Positions 23,852 to 37,640 are shown, counted from the stretch's first letter. The stretch is 64,000 bases of DNA from Homalodisca vitripennis (GCF_021130785.1 NC_060211.1:121469001-121533000), one strand, 5' to 3'. Notes: a model not told the origin generated them from the sequence alone. Numbers and translations are program-made.

Positions 23852-25630
23852 AGACAATAGCAAATGTTGCAAAAAAATGGATTAAATAATATAAATAATT
23901 AGTGTCAATTAATAAATCTTTCAAATTAAGTTATTTCGCTAGATTTTACTTGCTTACTTTCTTTTTCAGTAAAAAGAAACTCGCACTGGGTTTGCGAAGT
24001 CAATAATCGGGGAAAGGCAGCTGATCTTGTGTTAAAGTCCAGTTTAAATAGACAAAAATTGACAGCCATCATCTTTGTCATGTACTATCGTGTTACGAAG
24101 AGTTCAGTAGAAGGAAATTTATATTGCTTGCTGCAGATAAATGAATGATATTTTAATCTTGCAGATCGTTCTATTATTGGGACATAATTGATCTGAGTAA
24201 GATAAAAATATTCTTGAACTTGGTTTCTAAGCTAAAGAGTTCAATACAGTCCGTTAAGGTACACAATGTTTTAACACGGAACTTAACAAAGATCATATGA
24301 AGATGCAGGGCTATGACAGAAGTGAAAGGGATGGGTCGAAAGTTTGCTAACTGATAGAATCGGCCACTTTAATAGACTAATAAATTAGTCACATATTGAA
24401 TAACAATCAGCAGAGCTCTTACAGAAAAAAAAAAAAAAAGAAAAAATTAACAAAAGCTCAGTTTATTCCAATGCCTATGAATAAAGTCCAGTTGCAAACC
24501 AGACAGGACGATATTAGTGGTGATAGCCTTCTTAAATCGTAGGGGAAGAACTAGAAATGCCTCCGAAGCATCCGACTGTTGAGGCAAGATATAATGGTTG
24601 CCCATTAAATGGAACCTTATACTCTGTCATATGTTCTATAGAAGAATGAGCTTTTACACATCTTTCTCACGGCCCTGCTTAAATATATTTTTTTATTTTT
24701 TTATTTAGGAACCGTGTGTACTCCCATTGCCTCAGAGTCTCTTTCAATGGATTTGGAAGGAAATCAGGCACACTTGGCTAAAACCAAGGACATAGTAGGC
24801 TAAATCCATTAGAGTATTTATCTTAGGTTAAACTCGAAACATGCAGTTTCCCTCGTCTACACAAATAATGACAGAAATCCAAACTTGGTTAAGCAGGAAA
24901 CCTGTGTTTGGACTACGCATTACTCAGCTAGAACCGGGAGCAGAGCGTGAAGCCTTTATATCACTTCAGTTCAGTGACGGTGGTGATGAGAAGCGTAACG
25001 GATGATTAGGGAAAATTAGCACCAAGAGTAAACTTCAAAACCAACAGACGGCGAGGGAGCAAAGATATTTACAGTAGATTCGTGAGTTACTGCCTCTATG
25101 TATGCTCTATACCCAGCTGTATGTGGGACTTTGCTAATTGTATTAAGCGAAAGACCAGCGACAAATATGTTTATACATATGCAAGTTATAAGTTACTAAA
25201 CCATAAGATAATACCTTTTAATAACACACATATTTACCCCCTATCTTTCAGTACAATCCAGACCATCTTAGTCTGCAATTATAGAGCCGGAGTTTTCTAC
25301 AGAGTATGTAATCATAAAAAAATAACCCATAATTAAAAAATACCTATTTTTAAAGGTATTATAATTAACCTGTTGAGGAATTATTATATTCAGTTGAGAT
25401 GATTATAAATTCAGTTCGTAAAACTTTTTACGGATTGCTTTAGCAACAAACTTGTAGTTTCTTATATACCTTTATATTGCCCTATACGTTTACTTCTTAA
25501 ACATGTGTATGTACTGTCTTGAGACAGAAAATATAATTGTATGTTTTAAACTTTTAAAACTTTTTTTCAACTTTTAACTGTAAATCGTCGTAAAATAACT
25601 GACGTAAATCGCGAAGTAAGCGAATCATAG
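23852..25630. other. AT-rich DNA with an A-run
   Basis: An A-rich run lies at 24424-24446. The 84-codon frame at 25082-25336 shows no domain I recognise. Blocks H and I were not found. Confidence 0.5.
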
Positions 25631-25634
25631 TAAA

Positions 25635-25745
25635 TATTCGTATCTCTCACGAATTGGTGCCATTGTCCCTAGAGTGACAGTGTCAGATGAGAAGTTTTCC
25701 CAGCTCAGTTGAGATCTTTGTTTGAAAATGCTTATATGCTGCAAG
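25635..25745 (+). repeat. Block E, unit 2
   Basis: CACGAATTGGTGCCATTGTC, then AGAGTGACAGTGTCAGATG and CCCAGCTCAGTTGAGATCTT match unit 1; the frame open in unit 1 is closed here. Confidence 0.7.
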
Positions 25746-27415
25746 TTGTACTGCGGTAGCAATTTGCGTCGTAAAACTACAGACAATTTCATATATTAAT
25801 CGTTGTAGTATATTACGTATTATATTATTTAATTATTTCATCAGACGAGTCATTGATATGGGATATGAAAATAATACAGAATAGTTAGAGTTAGTTAGAC
25901 TTTTTATTTTTTTGTTAGTTTTGTTGTATGTTGTAGTCAAGCAAATACATTTACTAGTAAATAAAATGAGTGCAAGCCGGACGAACTCAATCACATTTAA
26001 AATCTGACAAGCAACTTAAAAGACATCCAGATAGTACAGAATTAAATCTACAGTTAGATAAGGGCATTTTAATTTAATCTAATTTCATAATTGATGACAA
26101 TTTAAATCAATAAAACTCACAAAATATGGGATGTATGTTATGGAATATATTTTACATTTCATAATTGATTGGTTACTTAATAGTAGTTCGGGTACATTAA
26201 AAAGCTATATGAGGAATGTCATCAATATGTACCACATTGTAAAAGAGTAGTAATAACTAGGTCAGTGATCCATTACAGAAATTACAATAGTTGACCGAAA
26301 CACAAGTCTTGACTACGACAGTTGTGGCCTTCTGTATTTAAGTTTGATAGTAAGGAGGGCACTTTAATCTTGGTACGCATAAACAATTTTATAAAGACTG
26401 TCTTTTTTATACATTATTCGAATTTGTGTTCTAAAACTATTTAAAAATAAATAACGGTATAAATGTAATATGTATATATTTTTTTAAATATGAAATTTAA
26501 TTTATTATGAAGCTGATAAGCGGTTTTTCCTGTACTGTTTTCTGTTACCAATGCAAGTAGAAGGAGGCAAATGTTTTTTTTATTCTTTACTTTATGTTAA
26601 GATTTTAGTTATTTAATCCAATATTATAACTGTAATCGTAATGACAGGAACAAAAGAACTAATTTAAAGTATATGTTTTAGCAAAATCAAAATCACAAAA
26701 AGAAAGTTTATTACTTCTTTGCGTTGTTTGTAAAGAGGTTCCTTAAGTTTATACATACATTATAACAGTAACTATCAATTAAATTTAAAACTTTTGTTAC
26801 GAAATACATTGAATATTAATACTGTAAATACTACAATATTAGTAGGTTTAAAGTAAGTAAAAAATATTTGATAGTATTTCAATGGTCATTTATTCATTTA
26901 TATTCTGTTTGAAGTTTACTAAAAAAATTATACTATTGTTACAAATAACATCCGTTGTACATAACGAGCAAAATAAGTATATTTCCCCCCACTTTTGCTG
27001 CAGAAAGTGTGACCCCGAGTTTGAATTATGCTTCCTTAGTGGGAAGGAAGCGTGACTAAATATATAATTTTATAAGGTACAAACATTTATATTTTATATA
27101 ATAATATAATGAATATAATTTTTATATGATACAACAATATAGAAATGATGTGTTTTATTCCAACAGAAAAAGCCAACTCCTAAACATGGATTGCATACTA
27201 TTATAAATCAACGAGAAATTAGATTAGGGAGAATCCTAATCAATTAGGATCCTAATTATAATTCGATATAATTTTTAAAGTTCATTGGTTTAGTCCAAAG
27301 CAGAAATCAAACTGAGAGTGCAGAATTTCTACGCCAACAGGTCTTGGCATGTATCTTGGTATGTCTTATTATACTTGAATAGCGCAGCACACTCAAATTG
27401 GGAACTTATAAGTTT
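25746..27415. other. AT-rich DNA, nothing recognised
   Basis: Strongly AT-rich; no frame, RNA or repeat block recognised. Confidence 0.5.
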
Positions 27416-27418
27416 TGT

Positions 27419-28124
<706 letters not shown>

Positions 28125-28270
28125 AAAGCTTAACTTTTGTTACTGATTGCGACTCAGAATTGAATACTCTAATCCTCAATTAAAATTGTGGAGTCCCTCA
28201 TTAATAACGGCAGTGCGGTTAACCTTGCTTTACTTGTAGGAATGAACTGTATGCTGTGAACAGTAGTCTG
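28125..28270 (+). repeat. Block F, unit 2
   Basis: The core 28145-28195 matches 50 of 51 bases of 15502-15552. The 3' flank shares GGCAG.GnG and GGAATGAACTGTATG with GAGATGAACTGCATG in unit 1. Confidence 0.85.
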
Positions 28271-28559
28271 TTTCTCAGCAGTATATTATATATTTGCAAT
28301 ATTAAACTTATTTTGCTGTACACATTTATAATAAGCTTATATGTTTTATAGTGATTTATATTTTACGATGCCTATGAATAAAACTGTATTACAGTATCAA
28401 TCTGTAATCTTTTCGTTTAAGTAAAATTAATTTACTATTAACAGCATCCATAGAGTTAAATAGCTTTTATTATTAACCTTCAGGGAATAGACTAAAGAAA
28501 TAAATTGTTTTGATTCAGCTGCAGAAAAAATTATCTTCTTAGTTAAAAGATTACAGTGG

Positions 28560-29520
28560 TAGATTTTCGATATATCTTAGCAGATACGTGGTAAGTTTAA
28601 TAAAACGCCATTCACCGCTTCTGGATCATCACTTCCACCAGATGTCAAGTCAATATCAACATCTACTCTGAGAAAGTAATAAAATGTAGGACTGATTATT
28701 GACAAACACTTAAGATGGACTGAACAGACTTCTTTGATATGTAATAGGGTCTTTGCCGGTGTTCACAGCCTCAAGCGGCTGGCTTCATATCTACCACAGC
28801 AAGTTAAAATAATGCTGATAAAGACTTTTGTACTGCCTCACTTCAAATACTGTGACATAGTCATTGATGACATGACTGAGGAGCTTTCATATAGACTCCA
28901 GCGTGCTCAGAACTTTTGCATTAGGTTCATTTTCAATCTCAAACGTGATGATCACGTAACACCCTACTTCAAACAATTATGTATCTTAAAATTATAAGAT
29001 CTTCAAGACTATCACTCACTCATTCTGTTGCACTATCTTTTAAATGCAAATTGTCCCAGTTATCTTTCAAACAACTTTCAATTTATGTCTCAAATAAGTG
29101 AACGAAGTACAAGGAGGGGTACATCCTTATTATCTATCCCAATTTATCGAACAAACACCTTTAGTAAGTCGTTTACAGTTTCTGCCTGTCGATTGTGGAA
29201 TGCCTTACCTATAAACATCAGAGCTATTGATAAGCGCGCTCGCTTTGGGGCGGAGTTCATGGCCTTGATGCTGGGGGCTCAGGGGGTATAGCGGTTGGCG
29301 GCTTTGGAATGTGGTACTTAGGGTAACTGAATGCAAGTTGAATGAATGCGTGTATGTCTTATTATAGTATTGTAAATATGTACATAGTTACATTAATTAT
29401 TGATTTTTTAAGCTAAGATTCTTTTCACGTACAAGGTAAATTTAATTTTTTATAAGGTTAAGTGGTAGAGAGGACTTTATAGTCCTAACTTCACCTTTAA
29501 TAAAGACATTTTTCATTTCA
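28560..29520 (+). pseudogene. LINE ORF2 C-terminus (jockey/R1-like) with 3' end
   Basis: In frame from about 28690 it reads VGLIIDKHLRWTEQTS (the usual LGv.iD..L.W..Hi), then VHSLKRLASYLPQQVK, LIKTFVLPHFKYCDIV (Y...i.s...Y.d.v region) and YRLQRAQNFCIRFIFN. After a stop at 28995 it continues in frame to SFTVSACRLWNALPINIR, the near-invariant LINE C-terminal RLWNaLP motif, ending at 29291. A 3' UTR follows, ending ATAAAGACATTTTTCATTTC. Only about one in-frame stop interrupts it, so it is the least decayed LINE here. It is 5'-truncated, with the reverse transcriptase palm and endonuclease absent. Confidence 0.88.
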
Positions 29521-29534
29521 ACTCATTTCCACCT

Positions 29535-30690
29535 ATGGGATCTTCTTTTATTTGGGAGTTCCAAAAAACTGTAAAATATGAACCTATGGTAACTTCCAAA
29601 TGTTATAATTTATACACTTATCACAGCTCAAGTTTTTCAGGAAAGTTCATCCACCCCTCAAAACACACAAGGATGAAGAACTAGACCATTTACAGCACTT
29701 TGAAACATTCGGTCTGTTCACTTCCCCAGTTATTCGATATTGTGGTTTTTACGTTATCCTACAATAGTATTAAAATATCTGAGTGATCCAGGATTTCCAG
29801 AGATCTGAACCTTAGTAAGCTCCTGACGTGTGCTATTTACAGCTCATATAGCTTCCGCCCTGTGGGTTACCTCTGCCAACTGTAGCTTCCATTTACTGAA
29901 AAATGTACACATTTAAAATATATTTCCTTCTGAGAGCTTCCGGCTAGTGGAAGATATTGACTACTACATACTTCCTGCTTCTAGACTCTCGTATCCTCTA
30001 CAAGATTCACAGTATCAATGAGATTTTCTGTGTGCTTTTGGAACATTAAATTTGAGCTAAAACCTAAACTGAAAGTACAGTAGATGGTTCTCATACTAGA
30101 GAAAAAGTCATCTCTGTGATTATGTAAAATGGTTCCTATTAACAAGGTTCTTAAAAAATAATCAATTGTAAAGTTTAATTGTTGTGTCATGATCATTCAT
30201 CATTATGACTAATATAATTATAGTTCACATATTTAAAAAAGGCACTTGCTAGTTTAAATACTAATAGGACACGCCGATTGTTAAAAACTATTGTAATTTA
30301 ATGACTCAACTAATAAATGTGTTTATGAATTGGTATAGTAAACAAAGAATGGTCGTAAACAAAAAAATTGAATTTATTGAAATGATACTTTACATGTTTA
30401 TGTTTATACTTTTATTCAAATTACATAAGAATGAGGTAAAAATTGATGCTAGAAATCTATATGTATCTAAACTGAAAGCAACTCTTTTTTAGAATTATTA
30501 GTGCTTTTAATTTAACACTGCATTAATTAGTGAACTCATTAACATTTAATAAATAAAACAGCTCAAATATTATCCGTAATTATCGTCATAATGTATATTC
30601 TATTGTTCCTTCGCTGGTACCTTATTCTACTATAACTTTAAATTAATAGTAAATACTCTTTTTTATCAATCATTGTATTATATCCACGAC
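29535..30690. other. Unrecognised; partly CTTC/AGCTTCC-rich
   Basis: 29780-30000 carries repeated AGCTTCC, CTTCTAGACTC and AGAGCTTCCGGC words resembling 16.0-16.3 and 52.8-53.4 kb. The rest is AT-rich without features. Confidence 0.35.
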
Positions 30691-30699
30691 GCAGGGGGT

Positions 30700-30915
30700 A
30701 ATTTTGCGTGAATCCACTTTTCATACATGTCAGTGAATAATGGAAGTTGGTTACTGAACTGAAAATCAGGAGTGTTATTGGTCGGTCGTTGGCAATACCA
30801 ACACAGCTGTACAATGGAACGCTCTCCCAAAGGATTATATCGCGTGCTTCAATATGGGCATACCATTCAAATGTGTTACGGTCCAGAAACTTTTAATATT
30901 GCATAACTCTTTGAT
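30700..30915 (+). repeat. Block A, unit 3, with a 51-codon open frame
   Basis: From TGG at 30741 (just after a stop) to the stop at 30894-30896 the frame reads WKLVTELKIRSVIGRSLAI, PTQLYNGTLSQRIISRAS and so on. Unit 5 has exactly the same frame length with a closely similar peptide. There is no start codon at its head, so it would be an exon or a transposon remnant. The C-terminal pattern LYNxLxQRI resembles the LWNxLPxxIR end of LINE ORF2. Not recognised as any host gene. Confidence 0.65.
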
Positions 30916-31582
30916 TTCATAGATTCAATATTAAATTGATTGTCATTTATGTTTCGTTATGGTATGTTTTGTAATATGGATTACAATTTGCAGAAAGTAC
31001 AATAAAAGAGGATAAAGTTTTTTTATGACTGTACCCTGAGGTATATTATAACTAATAACATACCTTTACAAATTAACCTTTTACTAAATTTCCAATGTTT
31101 TTACTCACATATTTTATATATATAGTATTACAGTAGGCAGAGCAAGGTAAAAGATTTGTAATACTTTAAAATTGAGCTGCAATGTGGTTCAAATTAAAAA
31201 TATATTTTCTCTAATATATATAATCTTCCAATATTTTTTATAGAGGTTTTAAAAAAGTTCACTAATTCTTTCTCTTTCCTGACAATAAATTTAGATATAA
31301 TTTCCTATTCGTTAACTACTTTGTAATCATAGTTAATCCCCATCAAAATTTCATTGATCACATTCATAGCCATAAAGTTAGCAATTATTTATTTTTAATT
31401 TACAGACTTTGACAGTGTGGAAATTATTTTATATGCCTCCATAAACCCCTGTCTTAGTTATAGATAGCCTATTTGGAGACCTGAATCATGAAAACTAAAA
31501 AGTTTGAATGTAGGAAAGGGTCATATCATAACTTAATAAATTGTGTTTAGTTCTGTAAAAATATGTGTGTGTGTTCTGTGTG

Positions 31583-31584
<2 letters not shown>

Positions 31585-31652
<68 letters not shown>
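31585..31652. repeat. (TA)n microsatellite
   Basis: Pure TA run preceded by (GT)n. Unit 4 has a (TA)n tract at the matching place between A and B. Confidence 0.97.
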
Positions 31653-31663
<11 letters not shown>

Positions 31664-31719
31664 CAGTTCGATAAATCATATTTGTATGTATAATTTGTAT
31701 AATCATATAAAGTAGATTA

Positions 31720-31930
31720 AGAAATCTTTAATAATACAGTTTAAAGTTATAGATGCTAAGCAGGGCGATTAGTAATGACGTAGTCTAGAATTGACATTGC
31801 AAACTAGAGGTTAGCTGCTATCTACATCTGCAACTGGGACTTCAGAATTGCTCTCTGTTCCCAGTAGGCTCTGATGTAATCTCAAAACAATACAACTCGA
31901 TCCTAAGTCATCATGCTGTCATCATGTCTA
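31720..31930 (+). repeat. Block B, unit 3
   Basis: GACGTAGTCTAGAATTGACA, GGTTAGCTGCTATCTACATC, TGCAACTGGGACTTCAG and GGCTCTGATGTAATCTCAAA, ending AACTCGATCCTAAGTCATCA. Immediately downstream sequence to about 32.6 kb also follows unit 4. Confidence 0.88.
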
Positions 31931-32620
31931 TTTGGATTTGAATTAGATAATTGTTACATTTTCCATATGAATTCATGGATTTTTAAATAAGTATTCCATT
32001 AAATTCCACACAATTGGAATCTGGCTGTTCCATTGCTGGATATTTGAATCTGTGAGTGGTTGTGACTGATACTTCCCAGGTTTCAGAGACAAATGTTTTA
32101 ATCAGCTATTATGTAAAGATTCAGTCTTAGTTTAGTTAATTTTACGTTATATTTTTAGTTATTAAGAGATTTTTAAAGCTTGTGTTAGTTTGTAGTACGA
32201 ACTGTATTTACTTATTTCACTATGATGTAGGAATAATGTAAGAAATCGCTATGTGGCCCTCATTTACCTGCTAAATATCTATATTAAATATTTAATGGCT
32301 GAGTACGCCTATTATTTAAGTTAAATGCAATTTTTTAGTATTTTGATATAACATTTATTCTCATTCAATTATCACGTGGAGTGCTTAAGAAGCTGGATCA
32401 AGAGAGATTATTTAGTTTAAATGTTTTCGTAACATAAAAAGGATAATGTTCTTTTAATATTAGTAAATAATTTAAAATATAAATAAATATTTATGGAACT
32501 TTTATCTTAAGTACTTACGAGAAACGTAATGTTTTATATAATAAGCCTTATAAAATGGTAAAAAATTAAATAAAAATATTTTTTAATATAAATTAACTAT
32601 TAGGCCTATAATGCAATAAT
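31931..32620 (+). repeat. Inter-block sequence shared by units 3 and 4
   Basis: Matches 41241-41930 along its length: TTACATTTTCCATATGAATT vs TTACTTTCCATTTGAACT, GGCTGTTCCATTGCTGGATA vs GGCTGTTCCATTGACGGATA, GATTATTTAGTTTAAATG vs GATTATTTAGTTTCAAAATG, ACTTACGAGAAACGTAAT vs GCTTACGAGAAACATAAT. This shows duplication of a continuous segment rather than scattered motifs. Confidence 0.8.
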
Positions 32621-32800
32621 TTGATTCATTGGCTACATTATTGTATTCTTAGTTCGGATTCATTAATGAGATCTTTTTATCATTTCAAGTTTTGTTCTTT
32701 CCTTCCGGTTGAATACTTCTCTAACTTCATGTTTGTAATATTCATCGTAGTTTATTAAGTAAAAAGTTTTAATTGAGTATTATTATTGGCTGAGCGTTTA
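32621..32800 (+). repeat. Block C, unit 3
   Basis: TTGATTCATTGGCTACATTA, TTCTTTCCTTCCGGTTGAAT, AATATTCATCGTAGTTTATT and AAGTTTTAATTGAGTATTAT match unit 4 closely. Confidence 0.8.
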
Positions 32801-33619
32801 TTTGAAGATGCTGGAAAATTTTAATTTCCTTGTCTCTGACTGTCGGTATTTCTGTTTGATGCTTGAGAAAGCACTGACATAAAACTTTGTTTTAAATATG
32901 TAAATTTCTTTATTCTTTCATTAATTCATTCAATATAGGCAACATCGAGTTCAGTGATCCGTGTTTAGGATTGATATTAGTAACAACTCAGTGCAAATTT
33001 TTATTATTATTATATGTATTCATAATTGCAATAAGCACATTGAAATATGAATATATGTGTAGACAAACTAAAACAATTTATGTAAAACTTTAATACATGC
33101 AGCTATAGACTTAAAATTTCACAAGCTATCTCATCAAGACTGTTTTGCACCAAGTGGTGTGGTATAAGCCTTCATTGTAGTTGAAGAATTCAATCTCGAA
33201 TATGACATGTATTATATGTATTACTTTCATACAATGTATTACTTTCATTTAGTACTTTCATATAAACATATGATTTTTAGCTTTCTAAAACCTGAACGTA
33301 CGTAAAGCAGGCCCTTTTTTATAATAAAAAGGGAAAGTAGATATTTAATGTATATTCGGGCTTTGCAGGAGGAAAAGCTATGTATTTGTAATATTTTAGC
33401 TTTGATAACATTTCCTTTCAATAAATTCAATTTTAATCTAGCTATAGTTCTTACAATAAATGCAAATGTTTTTTTTAATTAATTCTTCTTAAATTTGAGT
33501 ATACTTAAATAAATTAAGGATACTCTTGGTAAGAAAGTTTTTGAAAAAAAAAACTGCCAGAAATCTATGAATTGACATTTCTTAATAAGGACTCAAGTTC
33601 ATTTCTTGGTTATGCATAT

Positions 33620-33623
<4 letters not shown>

Positions 33624-33651
<28 letters not shown>

Positions 33652-33656
33652 GCATT

Positions 33657-33687
<31 letters not shown>
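33624..33687. repeat. (AC)n then (TA)n microsatellites
   Basis: AC run at 33624-33651 and TA run at 33660-33687 with CGCATTTAAA between. Confidence 0.95.
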
Positions 33688-33691
<4 letters not shown>

Positions 33692-34854
33692 GTTCGGATT
33701 AAATTTTTCCAGATGAAGTAAATTCTAGTATTTATATTAACTAAATATTGTTTGAATGTACGAAAGTGGGTAGTGTCTGGTTATTAACAGCAAGAAGATA
33801 GAACAGATAGTTTTAGCCATAGGTCAGGCTTTACCTTATAAGTCAAACATAACTTATTTATATTTTTACCACAACATTTATTGAGTCAGGGAGTTATATT
33901 AAATACTACTTGTGTTACACTTCCTATGATGATCCAGTAAAAAGAGGGATACTGTATATATTTGTATAGTCCAAAAATAAAATCTTGTATGTGGGTCTAG
34001 ATGATTTTTTAAATCTTAATATTTAAATAATAAGTCAAGAATAAATTTTACGTAGTAAATCTGTGGGTATTATCCTATTAAATGATATTTAAAAATTAGA
34101 AAATTGCCAAAAGTTGCATTTTGGATGTTAACTTATTTATTGCATGGCATACTCATTTTTATTAATTACTATAATTTTTTACAATTATGTAACAAATTAG
34201 TAATTTATTTAATTGAAAATTCTTAAATTGCATCGTAAGGCAGCGTTGCAGAAAGGAACCATTTAAATGAATGCATAAATTTAAATGTGGTGTACACTAA
34301 GCAAGTTATAAATTATGAATAAAAAACTAAATGACAAATACATTTTAATATTTGTAACATTTTATGGAGGTTTTAAAATGAATAAATTGATCGTAAATAT
34401 TGTTTTAGTTTAAGCTATATAACAAAATAAATTCATCAGCGGAATTTATTTCAATTGTCTAGAGATTAATGAAGTTGACAGGAGAAGAAAATAGTCCTAC
34501 TCCGGTAATACGGAGTGATCAGTAATTTGTCTATAACTACTTCTAAAAAGATTTTCTTTAACCCGCTAAGAATCTGTAAAGAAGATATCTTATTGATTGT
34601 CTTGCGACCTAGTACAAGAATAATCGTTCACGGTAATATAGAAAGCTTATCATCGTTAATAAACCTAGCTTCACTGAAAATATTTTCACATTTCTACCTG
34701 GTGTAGGAGTGAATTTCGTTCGTTAAGCGCTTATTAGGGTGGTACGTCTCAAATCTCATAAAACTATCCCAGGCCATTTTAAGAGTTATCAATTTCCTAA
34801 GTTAAACTGATATTGCAGAAGTCTTGATTGTAACACAACTAACGAGTTAATGTA

Positions 34855-35065
34855 AGTTGTTCTCAGTGTTGGCTTGTCAGGTGGCAAACGCCGGAAAATA
34901 CAATGGAAATCTCGTCACAGGCACCCAGAGCCAACAAAGGGATAAAGTCTGATCAGGGTTGACGTTTTGTTGACAATACGAGGGATGATTGATGGTAAAG
35001 CCATTCTAAATAGTAGCTTGTCAGGCAACACCACGAATCAAGTAACTGATCAAACGTACTATTGG
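34855..35065 (+). repeat. Block D, unit 3
   Basis: GGCTTGTCAGGTGGCAAACG, CCGGAAAATACAATGGAAAT, CCAACAAAGGGATAAAGTCT, GTTGACGTTTTGTTGACAAT and GATGG-TAAAG-CCATT (34991-35005). Nearly identical to unit 4 in the first 60 bases. Two extra bases before GGGTTGACG break any shared reading frame. Confidence 0.88.
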
Positions 35066-35334
35066 TGTTTTATCATCACAAGGGAAACATATAATCATCG
35101 TTACCAGAATAAATATTTCCAACAATAATCAAAAGGTTAAAATGTTTAGCTATAACTTAATATCTCCACGTAAGAAATTTTGTTAAAAACTTAACTTAGC
35201 AATTAATATTCGCTAGAATTATGATAATTATTAATAAATTATAAAAACATAAATTATTGTTTTAGTACTTTAAGAATGGGATAATTGAATAAAACGTAAG
35301 CATTATTTATCTAATCAAGCAATGCTTGTTTTGA

Positions 35335-35580
35335 TATTAAAATTCCATCCGAAGTTAATCGGGCTGTCTATCCTCATACAACCAATAGCTGAAGTAGTGA
35401 GAAGTTCGTATGGATCATTCTAAGAGTGCAAGTCACGATTCGTTAAGAGCTGCTGGCGCTGAAAAGGATTCTGTTGATTATCCTCCGGAATAAAAAATGA
35501 ATTGGATAGACCAGGATGGCCAACTTACAGAGGCTCGAGGGCCAAAAATGTGACCTTGAATTTGATTACGGGCCATATTG
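35335..35580 (+). repeat. Block H, unit 3
   Basis: AAATTCCATCCGAAGTTAAT, AGAAGTTCGTATGGATCATT, CTAAGAGTGCAAGTCACGAT and TTCGTTAAGAGCTGCTG match 44.40-44.66 kb (AAATTCCGTCCGAAAAGTGA, AGAAGTTCATATTGACGATT, CTAAGGAGGTTGTCAGCC). Found only in units 3 and 4. Confidence 0.75.
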
Positions 35581-36129
35581 CAATTCTTTAAATTTAAATA
35601 AGAAGTAAAGAATTATGTTAAAATATAAATAAAACGAACGATTAAAAACCAAATTAGTATAATATTATCTTTACTGACCCAAGAGTTCGTTTTACACAAT
35701 AAGGAAAGATTTCAAATACAATATTTTTGCAATTATTATTAATCTGTCAACGGGAATCAAAATATATTATTTATAAACGTGAATATTTTGGGCGATCAGC
35801 TGTATCCACCAAAGAACGGATAACCACCTTTAGTTGTGTTGTAGCTAACATCATGAGATAAAGTAGAGACGAATAAGGATTGCTTTTTTTAACTTATGAA
35901 TATTAATGATCTTTTTCATAAATAGGTACTTCGAAAAATTGATGAAATTGTTAGTCTAGAATATTTAAATTTTGGAAATCTATCTTTAATAAATCCATGC
36001 CCCAGGCCCTTAACTACCTTGTCATTAGAAACATGTCAGTTTGCATATCACATAACTATTGCAGTTATGTTTTAATTGTAGGCCTAAGCTCATTGTTATA
36101 AGACTTTAGACTACGTTTTTATTTTCAAA
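35581..36129. other. AT-rich DNA, nothing recognised
   Basis: No frame or repeat of note. Confidence 0.45.
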
Positions 36130-37620
36130 TTCGTCGAAACTTGACTTGAACTCATCAAGTACTTCTTGGATTTGAGAACTGCATCATGAAAAATTGTTAT
36201 ATTGGAATTTTTCAAGTAACTGAAGACAGCTAGGAAAGTCTGTCATTTTCTTGTTTTCAATTGTTTGCTTTAACCCTTATAGCTTACTGCGAAACCCATT
36301 GATGATGTTTAGCAAATATAATATTCTTTGGTTATTACCTTGAAGACTTTACTTCAAAATATTGAAATGATTGGTCAAGTATGTTTAAAAAGCTAATTGA
36401 ACAAACATTCTGGATCTTTAAACTTCTTTTCAAGTTCAGTTGTGTCAGGTGTCATATTTTTATTGAAGAAAGCAGGGATGTCTTTCCTTATAGCTAATTG
36501 AAGATTTTACTTTAAAATATTGAAATGATTGGTCAAGTATGTTTAAAAAGCTAATTGAACAAACATTCTGGATGTTTAAACTTCTTTTCAAGTTCAGTTG
36601 TATCAGGTGTCATATTTTTATTGAAGAAAGCAGGGATATCTTTCCTTATAGCTAATTGAAGATTTTACTTTAAAATATTGAAATGATTGGTCAAGTATGT
36701 TTAAAAAGCTAATTGAACAAACATTCTGGATGTTTAAACTTCTTTTCAAGTTCAGTTGTGTCAGGTGTCATATTTTTATTGAAGAAAGCAGGATGTCTTT
36801 CCTTATAGCTAATTGAAGATTTTACTTTAAAATATTGAAATGATTGGTCAAGTATGAAAACCTAATTGAACAAACATTCTGGATGTTTAAACTTCTTTTC
36901 AAGTTCAGTTGTGTCAGGTGGCATATTTTTATTCAAGAACGCAGGGATGTCTTTCCTTATAGCTAAAGAATGTTCTGTAAACTTTCCTGCACTTAACCAC
37001 CTTACATGCTGGTGTAAGGTAGTATACTGGTAATATAATACCACCCTGGTTGTATTATAGTAAGCCTGTATAAAAGAGCTCAGTGTCCATCTCTAACCAG
37101 TCATAATGTTAATCACAAATTTATAAAATTAATTTTGCTTAATGGATTTTCCTCATAAGCTTCCTGGTGAATAATACAGTGGATTGCCAGAAATTATGGA
37201 TTCACCTCTAATTGCTGATACCGCATCTGTATCAATGGCCAATAATTTTACCACAACCTCCAATTCTGTTAACTGCTTTCTTTAAAGCTTCATAAATGTC
37301 ATATCCTTTTGTTGTTCCATGAAGAGAAGACAAACAGTTCCTCTTTACTAGCAGTCTTCAAAGGTAGTACGTATAAACATTAAGAGCTGTCTGACATCAG
37401 TTTCACCAAAGCGTTAGTAATTTCATCAAAAAATTAGAAAATATGATTTTATAAACCTGGCTATGAAAAGTCTTGATGCCCGACATTTTTAGCTAAACAT
37501 ACTATCTTGAATAAATCTCTCAAATTGAGAAGCAAAATCTACCTCACCTAGTTACACCTATTAACACCATTTGATGATTGTCGCTTGTACCTGCACTGGG
37601 TGAACAATGTTGCAAACAGA
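36130..37620 (-). pseudogene. Decayed hAT-type transposase-like gene (GTF2IRD2/ZBED/SCAND3-like)
   Basis: Read on the minus strand in order: EELFVFSSLHGTTKGYDIYE near 37345-37290 (family form: EELL....LhGTTtGeDif); AIHCIIHQEAYEENPLSK near 37186-37130 (family: viHCiIHQeaLc.K); HVRWLSAGKFTEH near 37010-36970 (family: .vRWLSrGkvL.r); then, after the tandem repeats, LNIINGFRSKL, MTDFPSCLQLLEKF and IQEVLDEFKSSFDEFE (36330-36130; family: HL..LN..LQG... fP). Many stops and frameshifts; the BED finger and C-terminal dimerisation domain are not visible. It lies between H and I of unit 3 and is much reduced in unit 4. A domesticated or transposon copy that has died. Confidence 0.75.
36342..36966. repeat. 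Four-copy tandem repeat, 158-bp unit, inside the hAT pseudogene
   Basis: Copies begin GAAGATTTTACTTTAAAATA at 36342, 36500, 36658 and 36815 and end TTCCTTATAGCTAA. Units are nearly identical apart from single substitutions and a short deletion in the last (TATGAAAACCTAATTG in place of TATGTTTAAAAAGCTAATTG). Each encodes on the minus strand IRKDIPAF, then TTELEKKF and PECLFN, so part of the pseudogene was amplified in place, recently compared with the decay of the gene. Confidence 0.95.
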
Positions 37621-37640
37621 ATATATATATATATATATAT

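Noticed and set aside
36342..36966. CRISPR-like array of repeats
   Set aside because: Whole 158-bp units are repeated head to tail without unique spacers, inside a eukaryotic pseudogene.
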